NCBI GenBank assembly: GCA_047967505.1
Contig: CM106540.1
Strand: one strand, 5' to 3'
Source of the DNA: Dipteris shenzhenensis
Taxonomy: Eukaryota > Polypodiophyta > Polypodiopsida > Gleicheniales
DNA length: 64,000 nucleotides
A program made the position numbers and the translations under genes. The notes beneath the pieces are model-generated. The model saw only the letters and a program-made list of their open reading frames with translations, was not told the origin of the DNA and searched no databases. Shown piece by piece: positions 33,620 through 43,006 of the stretch (positions within the stretch are counted from its first letter, which is position 1; every line of letters begins with the position of its first letter).

Positions 33620-35440
33620 CATCTAACCTTAGGCATTTTATTTGTAGGCCTGTTTCTTTTTCAACCATAGCTTTAAAAGCTTTGAAGTGCCCAAACACTT
33701 CACTTTTCTTTTTCATAAAATACACCCAAAGTCTTTTGCTGAAGTCATCAATAAATGTGACAAAATAGTGACAGCCTCCAATAGATGCAGCTTTAGTAGT
33801 CCACACATCAGAGTGGATTAATTCCAATGGCTTTTTACTCTCTTGAACATGCTTAGGAAATGGTTTCCTTGCCTGTTTTCCAAATTGACAGGCTTCACAC
33901 ACCTTATGCATTTTTGCAACCTTGAATTTAGGGAATCCTGCAACAATATTTTGGGCCTGCATTGATTTAAGCCACTATACATTAACATGACCAATGCGTT
34001 TATGTAGATATCAATATCTGCAACTACACTGGTCCCATGTGCAAACATTGCTGCACTCAATTCAGGCATGTCCACATCCAGCGTAAACATCCTGCCTTTC
34101 TTCTTTCCTTTTGCTATCAAGCGACCATTATTTTTCATATCCTCAACAAAACATCCATGAGGATTGAATCTGACCTGCAAGCCCTGCTCAACCATTTGAC
34201 CAACAGAAACCAGGTTCTTGGTGATGTTCGGGACATGAAATACATCAGACAAGTATTTCTTTTTCCCATCCTGCATAGACAAAGGAATTTTTCCAATCTG
34301 CACAATAGGATGTGCAGTATCATCACCAGTCTCCACAAATCCTGGTTTTTCCATTTTCCTTGCATCCTGCATCCATTCAGCATGACCTGTCATGTGGTTT
34401 GATGCACCTGAGTCAACATACCACACATCATTGCTTTCTTCTGCACTTGTCACAGAATTTGTCATATGTTGTACCATAAACAAATGTTCATTTCTGTCAT
34501 CACCCTGTCTATTAGAGGATGCATAATTGCCTTGCTGCAATTTTCCATTCATAATGTCATTCTGCTTTTTGTAGCAGTCTTTAGCCGTATGCCCCATTTT
34601 ACCACAGTAGTAGCATTCAACATTGCTGTTTGCATTTTGGCCTCTCTGCCATCCACCACGACCTCTTTGGCTCCCCCTGCCTCTAGAGTTACCACGTCCT
34701 CCTACATAGGACTGGTTTTCTTGAGTTTGCTGCATATTCTGATTTCTACCACGGCCTCCAGATCGGCCTCCTCTACCTCTGCCTCTACCCCTTCCAGCAT
34801 TTGAGTAGAAGACAGTTTCTTTTGAGGTTCCTCCTGAAGAAGATGCACCACCATTTCTCTGCTCTTTAGAAATTAGAAGAGCAATCAACTCCTCAAAATC
34901 AGGAAATTTTTCACGGACGGCAATGGATGTCCGGAACTGTGCATAATCCTTTCCTAGACCATTCAAGGTCATAGAAACTAAATCATCATCTTCCACTGGC
35001 GACCCAATGGAAGCAAGTGCATCTGCAATTTTCTTCACCTTCATGTGGTAGTCATTGATGCTCATATTTTCTCTCTGCACATTGTGCAACTCCTGCTTGA
35101 GCTGCATTTTCCTGGCTTCCGTATTTGTGCTGTACATTTTTGCCAAAGTATCCCATGCCTCCTTTGGCCTACTTGAATCTTGAATATGCACAATCATAGA
35201 TTTTGAAATACTGATAGATATCCAGTACATAACTTTTCTGGCTCTCTCATGCCATCCTTTAAATGCCTGCATTTCCTATTGATTGGCAACAGTAGGAAGA
35301 ACTGGTTCTTCTTCATTTCCTATAATGAACTTGCAATAGCCTTTTCCCATAAGGAAATTCATCATTCTAAACTTCCATGCTTGGAAGTTGTTCTTGTCAA
35401 GCTTTTTAGTGACAATCTGTGAAAGAGAATTAGACATCAT
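33620..35440 (-). pseudogene. C6 gag, protease and integrase start
   Basis: Gag starts at ATG 35440 (MMSNSLSQIVTKKLDKNN). A TAG at 35276-35278 breaks it after NQ; from the next Met the frame is open for 484 codons (35272-33818), the longest gag-PR frame of this family here. It has LNGLGKDYAQF, an Arg-Gly-rich stretch, zinc knuckle CYYCGKMGHTAKDC (about 34617-34577) and PR YVDSGASNHMTGHAEW. A small deletion near 34005 (DIDIYINAL) shifts the IN zinc domain out of frame. The shifted frame 33962-33591 continues with CEACQFGKQ, HSDVW and FIDDFSKRLW until the C5 insertion site. Confidence 0.85.
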
Positions 35441-35707
35441 TACAGAACACTGCAAAATATTGTGTCACTGCAAAAAACACAGCTTCTGCCTCACAAGGGC
35501 AAATATGCAAAACTAAAGAAAGTGGTATTTGACCACACTGTCACTTCCTAGTGACGATTTTTTATCAACAGGCAATAAGGATGATTCTACAACTCCCAAT
35601 ATCTCTGTGCACAGGATGCAATTTCTGCGGCAACTTTTCACTGACCTGCAGAATAGTGGTCGCACAGCAAGAACAGGGCCTTTTTTTGAGTGCCTGCGGA
35701 GAACTTT
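35441..35707 (-). other. C6 leader, truncated
   Basis: Matches the C2 leader (10973-11240) and the C12 leader in reverse. It stops at about 35707 (GCGGAGAACTTT), where unassigned sequence begins; no primer-binding site or LTR follows. Confidence 0.75.
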
Positions 35708-36436
35708 GAAGGGCCTCTTCTAAAGGCTCTTGCATAAGCCATCTATAGCAGCTCCTCAACCCGTGGTTCTTCAACAAAGCATTCAGCAGCTTGACCTACG
35801 GCTCATGGTTAGCCAGCAGCTCTAAGGCTTAGACAGCCACCACAGTCCAAGGCCTCAAGGCATGGCCTCAACCTACGCGGACTTGCAGAAGACTTCTACG
35901 CAACCTCTCCATCGAAGGCCAGCGCAGCCCACTGAATGGCTGCCATTAGCCATTGCCCACCGAATGGCTGCCATTAGTTCTCATAGCGCTACGCCTTGAG
36001 CCTCCGAAGGCTCTTCGATGATCAGAGCTTCAAGCCTCTTCATCGGCTCCTTCCAAGCCCTTCTGCATAGCAACGCCCGGCTCTACTGCAACGACAAAGC
36101 AACCACACCCTTGGTCCTGCTCTAGCCAGCCCACGCTCCAAGCCACAAGCTCCCTTCGACGGCCGTCCCTGTCGCCATATTTCTTCTCGTACAACGTTGG
36201 CTACTAAAGGCTAAAAAAAAAAGGCTCACAGAGCTCTAAACGACCATCGACAAGCAGCTCCTACGCACCCAGGCGACCTCCGCCAACGACTCCCTCTACA
36301 CGACATCGACGGAAATCCGTAGGCGGACGGAATCTTCTTAGATTCCGTCAAAATCTTCACACAATTCCGGTCGTTGTTCTTACGACACATGGCAGTATAC
36401 TTGGACCCTATCCTCAGGGTCACCACACCCTAGAGC
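35708..36436 (+). other. Unassigned, GC-richer sequence
   Basis: No coding frame with recognisable motifs. It is richer in C and G than the surroundings and contains short imperfect duplications, such as GAATGGCTGCCATTAG twice at about 35933 and 35963. Possibly leader or LTR remains of an unseen element (C7 begins downstream). Confidence 0.4.
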
Positions 36437-36935
36437 TTGGTCAAGGACCAGCCACATGGCACCCTTATCCACAGTGCCACATCACTAGTGCCACATCAGT
36501 TGACACATCACCACTGCCATGTCATCCCACGTCAGCACTACCATGTCATCACCGACTGCCACGTCACCTACCATGTCATCAGTGACACATCATCAGCCAC
36601 ATCATCAGTGACACGTCACCTGCCACGTCATTAATGACATGTCATCAGCCACGTCACCTATGCCATGTCATCAGAGACATGTCATCAATGCCACATCAGC
36701 ATTGCCACATCACCCTATTGACATCATCTGTGCCACCTCAGCACTGCCACCTCAGCAGTCTAGTCAGCACTGACCCCTGCAGGCACAGTCCCTTGCCAGG
36801 CACACTGTGCACACACTGCATGTGCACACTCCTGCCACCTCAGCATAGAGCTTCACTGGCACACCTCTTACTAAGCACAGTGCCACATCATCCCTGCATG
36901 TGACTCACAGTGACACATCATCATTGAGCACCATT
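36437..36935 (+). repeat. ACGT-rich minisatellite-like tract
   Basis: About 500 bp made of irregular short units of the kind GCCACRTCAYC / GACAYGTCATC repeated dozens of times, including many CCACGTCA and ACATGTCA blocks. The strand is C-rich and almost free of runs of G. The His/Pro/Ser-rich frames at 36437-36634 and 36634-36903 are by-products of the repeat. Confidence 0.8.
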
Positions 36936-37691
36936 TGCACTCCTTTTGCACCTCCACCTAGATCAAGTCGTATCTCTTGATTCAGGAAGAATTTGAGGGT
37001 GCTCCAAAAAGGAAAGTCGCTCGTTTTTTTGTGCTCTATGCGCTCGTCACATCATGTGCACATTTTGGTGCAAGTTACACTCACATTTGAGCCTCGCCGA
37101 CAAAACCACTTCCTTCATGCACATTTGCCTCTACATCGACGCATCTGACCTAGCACTTAAAAAGAACAAAAGAAAAGGAATTATTTGCTGCTCTTTCATC
37201 GATCAACAGTTGGTTTAGATCTAGGGTAGACTAGATCGCCATAGAGGGGACGCTTTGAATTCCCCAAGTTGCCAATCTAAGCCATGCCCGAAATTCCCGA
37301 CTAGTACCTACAGTCCATATGCTCACATCCGATTTCACATCATTACATTACCTGAAACCTTACGTTCATCAGTTCAGTGAGCAGACTTCAGAGTTCAGAG
37401 GCATTGCAGATTGATTCAGTGGGCAGATAGCACTTGATTGCACACACACATGCCACCATTGTAAAGCCTATTTGGCTATCTCACGGCATCGTGCACATCA
37501 TTTTTTAGCCTTGTAAAGCCTCTTGGCTATTCCCGGCATCATTGCCACAAGCCTTGTAACACAGGTCAGATCTTATTTACTGCAGTTCTATCTTCACCGA
37601 CGGTACAGAGATTTCACTTGGCATCTTCAGTGTATTTGCAGTTGACTCATACAGAGTTTTTCAGGACACTTTTGAGTACATTGTTTGCACC
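36936..37691 (+). other. Sequence upstream of C7 gag, probably its leader
   Basis: No coding frame. It includes a near-repeated phrase (GCCTTGTAAAGCCT / CCTTGTAAAGCCTC, 37467-37515). No primer-binding site or LTR end could be found, so the 5' boundary of C7 is undefined. Confidence 0.4.
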
Positions 37692-38890
37692 ATGTCGACT
37701 AGCAACCTCAATCTGGAGGCATCTGCTAAGTTAGACAACTCCAATTATGGTACATGGAAATACCGAATGGAGACCATTCTTGTGCTTCAGGACAAATGGG
37801 AGTATGTCGATGGATCTATACCCAGACCATTGGCCGATCCAGCCACCAATAGCTCTACTTCATCTGTTGTCACAGCACCAGCAACGGGATCTACATCGGG
37901 ATCTACATCTACACAAACAGTTTTCGCACCAGTAGCAGATCCTACCATTGCCCGAGCTCAAGCAGAATGGGATAAGAAAGACAAGTATGCCTATCACCTG
38001 ATCAAGCAGAATGTGCAAGATGTCATGCTAGGACAGCTCAACACAGTTAAGACATCAAAAGAAGCATGGGATATGTTCGCAGCTCTCTAGAGTCCAAGAA
38101 CACATCCAGGATTCTCACCCTGAGAAACCAGATCAACCAGAGTTTCCGCAATAGCAATGAAACCAGTCATGCGTATGTACTCCGCACCAAAGACTACAAC
38201 AATCAACTTGCAGCAGGAGGAGAGACTATGAATCCCGCAGAAATGGTTCAAGTTATCCTGAATGGACTAGGAGAAGGATATGAGAATCTAGTCCAGAGTA
38301 TTGCCATCCAACGGCAAATTCCAACACTGGAAGAACTGCAGTCAGTTCTACTTGGTGAAGAACTCAGGACTCAAGCCATTCAAGCACGTAAAGGTCATTC
38401 TAATGATCAGGCATTCACAGCTTCAGACAGAAGCAGAGGCAAAGGCAGAAACAGAGGTAGATCATATAAGAAAAGTGGTCATCATCAACAAAATCAAAGT
38501 CAAATTCAGCATCAGCATCAGCATCATCCTCAGCAACATCAAAATTAGCAAAGAGGAAATCATTCCAACCGAGGAAGATTCCAAGGACGAGGGAATGCAT
38601 CCACCAATGTGTCAAACATCCAGTACAACTACTGTCACAAGTTTGGACACTATGAAAGAGATTGCCGCAAGAAGCAGTATGACCAAGGCGGTCAATCCAC
38701 CAGCAGTAATCGAGGGAATTCTCGAGGAAGAGGAAATCATCGTGGTGGACATTCTAGTCACAGTCATTTTGCAAATGAACATGGCAATATGTTTCTTGCA
38801 AGTGAGGAATTGCATCAGATTGATACAATGCACCTAGACACTGATTTCAATCCCAAAGAGGATTTCAGCTATCAAGTCGACCAAGTGGAA
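37692..38890 (+). pseudogene. C7 gag
   Basis: Starts at ATG 37692 (MSTSNLNLEASAKLDNSNYG) with the copia core NYGTWKYRMETIL and a Ser/Thr-rich insert. The frame breaks at about 38085 (FAAL stop) and continues in another frame (38066-38548: ILTLRNQINQSF, MVQVILNGLGEGYENL, basic RGKGRNRGRSYKK and a His/Gln-rich run). A third frame (38609-38893) holds the zinc knuckle YNYCHKFGHYERDC, in which the first Cys is Tyr. Two frameshifts and one stop make it inactive. Confidence 0.8.
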
Positions 38891-39834
38891 TAGGATCCTT
38901 GGTACATCGACAGCGGTGCACCATCTCATATGACAAATCATCAGGAATGGTTCACAGAAATGAAGCCATTAGAAGGTCAAAAGAATGTCATCTACACAGC
39001 AGACAATACACCGAATCTGGTTCAAGGGACAGGTGTTATCCCTATGAACAATTTCACTAGTACAAAAGGATTAGTCAAAGATGTGCTCTATGTTCCGAAG
39101 CTCAGCAAGAACCTTTTGTCAATAGGTCAAATGACGGAACACAACTACAAAGTCATCTTCGATGGTGATGAATGCACTATCAGAGACAAATCCAAAAGAG
39201 GTCAGCTAGTAGCAAAAGGTGTCAAGGAAGGACGCTTATATAGGATGCTAGCTACAGTACCAGATAAGCATGCCATGTCAGCTCAAATGCAACAAATGCC
39301 ACTATCCGCAAAATGGCACAAGAGATATGGTCATGTCAACTTCAAGTACTTGTTAGATCTCAGGAATCAGAATATGGCAATTGGGATTCCGAAGCTACAA
39401 TTTCTTGGAAAGGATTGTGAAGCATGCTGCTTTGGCAAACAAAAGCGAACCAACTTTGTCAGAAGTACCTCTCGTGCACGAGGTATTCTTGATTTGATTC
39501 ATACATATGTATGGGGTTATGCCCAGACTCGTAGCATCAATGGTTCACTTTATTACTTGACCTTCATCGACGACTACAGCAGATATTGTTGGGTCTACTT
39601 TCTGAAAGAAAAATCTGAAGTGTTTGCCAGATTTCAAGAATTCAAAGCCATGGTAGAAAACCAGACAGGCAGAAAGATCAAGGTCATGAGATCAGACAGA
39701 GGAGGTGAATACATGTCTTCAGCATTCATAGTATCAGAGGGTGTGATGGAATGTAATGCTCAGTCCTTCTTCGATTCCCCAGAATCATCATCTTGAGGGA
39801 AGGCCTACTTCATGATGTTGATCTTGAGGGAAGG
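38891..39834 (+). pseudogene. C7 PR and integrase, deletion at 39727
   Basis: PR: WYIDSGAPSHMTNHQEW. IN: KWHKRYGHVN and CEACCFGKQ zinc site; the first catalytic Asp is Tyr (LIHTYVWG, codon 39506-39508), then FIDDYSRYCW and RSDRGGEYMSSAF. After residue 266 of the frame the reading turns to an unrelated short tail that ends TCATCATCTTGA. The tail contains the sequence ATCTTGAGGGAAGG twice (39790 and 39821), the second abutting the LTR as polypurine tract. Confidence 0.8.
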
Positions 39835-40088
39835 TGTTGAGAGTTCATGCTCAACATCATGTGATCATGTGTGCATAGCACCATCACGTGATCATATGTG
39901 CATAGCACTAACCTTATAGAGTGCTATAAAGGAAAGGGTTAGATCCCCTAACCCTAACCCTAAAAGGGTTTGTATATATTCTATTTTTTCAACTAATTCT
40001 AGTGTATAGTTAGTCATTTGTGGTGTGCTCTCTAGCTGTGCCCTCTCTCCTCATCTCCACTCTTCTCCTCTCCCCTCTTCATATTTTG
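39835..40088 (+). repeat. C7 3' LTR, truncated
   Basis: Begins TGTTGAGAGTTCATGC after the polypurine tract TTGAGGGAAGG. It contains CCCTAACCCTAACCCTAAA (39953-39971), a chance or acquired telomere-like run, and a TATATATTC box. It ends without CA where C8 leader sequence starts (about 40089). Confidence 0.75.
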
Positions 40089-40189
40089 TCAGAGATTTTC
40101 TCCCAAACTCGAAAAAGGAAAGCAACACTAGTCCTCTTACCAGGACAGTGCGAACTTGGTTTGCTTTCTTGAGCTTCTTACCACGAACA

Positions 40190-40203
40190 AGGCTCTGATA
40201 CCA
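40190..40203 (-). other. C8 primer-binding site
   Basis: Minus strand TGGTATCAGAGCC directly at the LTR end CTTCACA; marks this as a 5' LTR. Confidence 0.85.
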
Positions 40204-40555
40204 TGTGAAGATAGTGGGAGAGAGGGAAGGAGTCTCACTTGCAGTTTTCTCACATACACAATGGGGGAATACACAAAAAGGTGGAGGCTGAAAACAGTTT
40301 TCCTCTTCTTAGTTGTGAAAGCCAAAAGAACTCAAGTACAAAGAAATAGAAGAACCCTATATGTGGGTCTCAAACCAAACTCAACTAACTAAGGTGGCAT
40401 ACTAACTGAGCCACGAACTAGTGTAGATAAGGATAGCTGTCATCCCGCTATTATTCGTGGGCGGTGTACCAACCGCATCTGTAGCTAACAAGTCGATGAC
40501 ATAAATGCACAACGGTCACCCTGGCATATCACGAGTGGAGCTCGATATCTCAACA
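40204..40555 (-). repeat. C8 LTR, 352 bp, complete
   Basis: TGTTGAGATATCGAGC to ATCTTCACA on the minus strand. Same length as both C12 LTRs. Confidence 0.9.
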
Positions 40556-40609
40556 TGAGGTCCAAGTTGGATCCAAAAGCTGAGAAGTGCATCTTTATTG
40601 GTTATTCGA

Positions 40610-40741
40610 TCAGGTATCCACATGGGGTTGCCACACTGTAAATAAACCAACAAAAAAATATATATATTGAAAAAATTTTGATGTTTTGGAAGACGAATCC
40701 TGCCTAGATTTCCCTCCTCTTTCCACCTTGAGCTTGTGCCA

Positions 40742-40783
<42 letters not shown>

Positions 40784-41099
40784 TAGCCTCCCCTACTATC
40801 ATCCTCTTCTTGCCCTTCTCCGCTCTCACCTGCTTTGCTCCTTTGCCCATGGCTTCCTTTGTCATTGCCCCACTACTGCTGCCAGCTCCCTCCACTCCTC
40901 CCAGGTTCCTCCTTCCCTCTCTCTCTCTCTCTTTCCCCCCCTCTCTCTATCTCTCTCGGGTTTTTCTCTTTCTCTTGATGAAATGGCTTGTAGTGGAGCA
41001 GCGGCACCCAATATGCTAAGAATTGAAATGCACTCAAATGTGTGCTTTTTAGCATCCTGCTCTCACCTTGTAGCATTACATGAATAGAGCAGCAGCACC
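40610..41099 (+). repeat. Low-complexity sequence with CT microsatellites
   Basis: (CT)n runs at 40746-40780 and 40917-40957. The phrase GAGCAGCRGCACCCAATAT occurs twice (40996 and 41085), the second at the start of C9. The Ser/Leu-rich frame 40686-41087 is a product of the microsatellites. No gene seen. Confidence 0.7.
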
Positions 41100-41121
41100 C
41101 AATATTTTGCAGTGTTCTGTA

Positions 41122-42130
41122 ATGGCGTCTGATTCTCTTTCATAGATTGTCACTAAAAAGATTGACAAGAACAACCTCCAGACATGGAAGTTTAGAATGA
41201 TGACTTTCCGTATGGGAAAAGGCTATTGGGAGTTCATTACAGGAAATGAAGAAGAACCATTTCTTCCTAATGTTCCAAATCAATAGGAAATGCAGGCATT
41301 TAAAGGATGGCATGAGAGAGCTAGAAAAGTTATGTACTGGCTATCTATCAGTATTTCAGATTCTATGATTGTGCATATTCAGGATGCAAGTATGCCAAAG
41401 GAGGCATGGGATACTTTGGCAAAAATGTACAGCATAAATACGGAAGCCAAGAAAATGTAGCTCAAGTAGGAGTTGCACAATATGCAGAGAGGAAATATGA
41501 GCATCAATGACTACCACATGAAGGTGAAGAAAATTGCAGATGCACTTGCTTCCATTGGGTCGCCAATGGAAGATGATGATTTAGTTTCTGTGACCTTGAA
41601 TGGTCTAGGAAAGGATTATGCACAATTTCGGACATCCATTGCTGTCCGTGAAAAATCTCCTGATTTTGAGGAGTTGTTTGCTCTTCTAATTTCTGAAGAG
41701 TAGAGAAATGGTGGTGCATCTTCTTTAGGAGGAACTTCAAAAGAAATTGTCTTCTACTCAAAGGCTGGAAGAGGTAGAGGCAGAGGTAGAGCAGGCCAAT
41801 CTGGAGCCCATGGTAGAAATCAGATTATGCAGCAAACTCAAGAAAACCAGTCCTATGGAGGAGGATGTGGTAACTCTAGAGGTAGGAGGAGCCAAAGAGG
41901 TCGTAGTGGATGGCAGAGAGGCCAAAATGGAAACAGCAATGTTGAATGCTACTATTGTGGTAAAATGGGTCATATGGCTCAAGACTGCTACAAAAAGCAA
42001 AATGGCATTATGAATGGAAAATTGAAGCACGGCAATTATGCATCCTCTAGTAGATAGGGTGATGATGGAAATGAGCATTTGTTTATGGTGCAACACATGA
42101 CCAATTCTATGACAAGTGCAGAAGAAAGCA
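41122..42130 (+). pseudogene. C9 gag
   Basis: ATG 41122 (MASDSLS stop IVTKK). Stops: TAG after SLS, TAG at 41284-41286 after NQ, two TAG near 41458 and 41467 (KM-stop-LK-stop-EL), TAG at about 41701 and TAG near 42055. Domains are recognisable: LNGLGKDYAQF, Arg-Gly-rich, zinc knuckle CYYCGKMGHMAQDC (41947-41990). Most stops coincide with Gln codons of C6 or C12, pointing to C-to-T change. Confidence 0.85.
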
Positions 42131-42520
42131 ATGATGTATGGTATGTTGACTCAGGTGCATCAAACCACATGACAGGTCATGCAGAATGGATGCAGGATGT
42201 AAGGAAAATGGAAAAACCAGGATTTGTGGAGACTGGTGATGATACTGCACATCCTATTGTGCAGATTGGCAAAATTCCTTTGTCTATGCAAGATGGGAAA
42301 AAGAAATACCTGTCTGATGTATTTCATGTCCCGAATATCACAAAGAACCTGGTTTCTGTTGGTCAAATGGTTAAGCAGGGCTCGCAGGTTAGACTTAATC
42401 CTCATGGATGCTTTGTTGAGGATATGAAAAATAACGGTCGCTTGATAGCAAAAGGAAAGAAGAAGGGCAGGATGTTTACGTTGGATGTGGACATGCCTAA
42501 ATTAAGTGCAGCAATGTTTG
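42131..42520 (+). pseudogene. C9 protease
   Basis: YVDSGASNHMTGHAEW (42142), IGKIPLSMQDGKKKYLSDVFHVPNITKNLVSVGQM, up to DMPKLSAAMF, where the inverted C10 piece starts. The PR active site is intact. The frame is continuous with the preceding gag end from 42079. Confidence 0.8.
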
Positions 42521-43006
42521 TAATGCTTTGCTTTCTTCACTGTAGCCAACCATGATGCATTTGCATGACTTCGCATCCAATTTCCTGCGATGATCATCAT
42601 GTATGTGGGCATATGCAATGCAACCAAATATGCGAAGATGCCCAATGTGTGGCTTGTGTCTAGTGAATGCTTCATAAGGTGTCATACCCTGAATCGGTTC
42701 AGTTGGAAGCCGATTAAGTAAGTAGTTTGCAGTGGCTATTGCTTCTTCCCAATACTGATTCGGAAGATGCTTTTCCCTAAGCATTGCTCTAACATTGTCT
42801 GCTAAAGTATCATTCTTCCTTTCAGCTCTTGCATTCTGCTAGAGAGTATCTACACGAGTGAATTGTCTTCAAATGCCGTGACTTCTGCAAATGTTCATGA
42901 ATGCTCTAGACATTTATTCATCTCCTCTAGCTTATCTCATGACTTTGATCTTTCTGCCTATTTGGTTTCCTACCATGGCTTTGAATTCTTGAAATCTCGA
43001 AAACAC
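42521..43006 (-). mobile_element. C10: inverted integrase fragment of the C7 family inside C9
   Basis: 486 bp on the minus strand reading VFSRFQEFKAMVGNQIGRKIKVM, then after stops AERKNDTLADN, MLREKHLPNQYWEEAIATANY, GMTPYEAFTRHKPHIGHLRIFGC and MVGYSEESKAL. FQEFKAMVENQTGRKIKVM in C7 identifies the family. It replaces about 280 bp of C9 (between AAMF and FVTF) and has no LTR, target duplication or terminal repeat. Confidence 0.8.

Larger units (their letters stand above)
27366..35707 (-). mobile_element. C6: copia element, internally deleted, host of C5
   Basis: A minus-strand relative of C2 and C12. From 35707 it reads leader, gag, PR and the start of IN; C5 is inserted at 33619/27750 with a perfect CATCT duplication (27745-27749 and 33620-33624). 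The IN continues for 77 bases (27749-27673), then jumps directly into RT at about 27672, having lost the rest of IN, the linker and most of RT. It ends at 27366 against C4. There is no LTR: the leader is cut at about 35707 and the 3' end is missing. Confidence 0.85.
37692..40088 (+). mobile_element. C7: copia element with large internal deletion
   Basis: Gag, PR and the first two-thirds of IN are followed at 39727 by a jump to the extreme 3' end of the element, polypurine tract and 3' LTR. RT and RNase H are absent. The 5' LTR was not found. A related fragment, C10, lies inverted in C9, and a gag fragment of the same type at 59800-60130. Confidence 0.8.
40089..40609 (-). mobile_element. C8: 5' LTR and leader piece of the C12 family
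   Basis: Minus strand: a complete 352-bp LTR (40204-40555), primer-binding site, and 100 bases of leader, cut at about 40089 by C7. Beyond the LTR, 40556-40609 is a 54-bp plus-strand integrase piece of the same family (RSKLDPKAEKCIFIGYS), probably the insertion target rather than part of C8. Confidence 0.8.

Noticed and set aside
36437-36903. His/Pro/Ser-rich frames of 65 and 89 codons
   Set aside because: Translation of the ACGT-rich repeat tract; codon pattern follows the repeat.
39953-39971. CCCTAA repeats as an interstitial telomere
   Set aside because: Only three units, inside the C7 LTR; most likely part of the element.
40686-41087. 133-codon Ser/Leu-rich frame
   Set aside because: Produced by two (CT)n microsatellites; no sequence complexity or homology expected of a gene.
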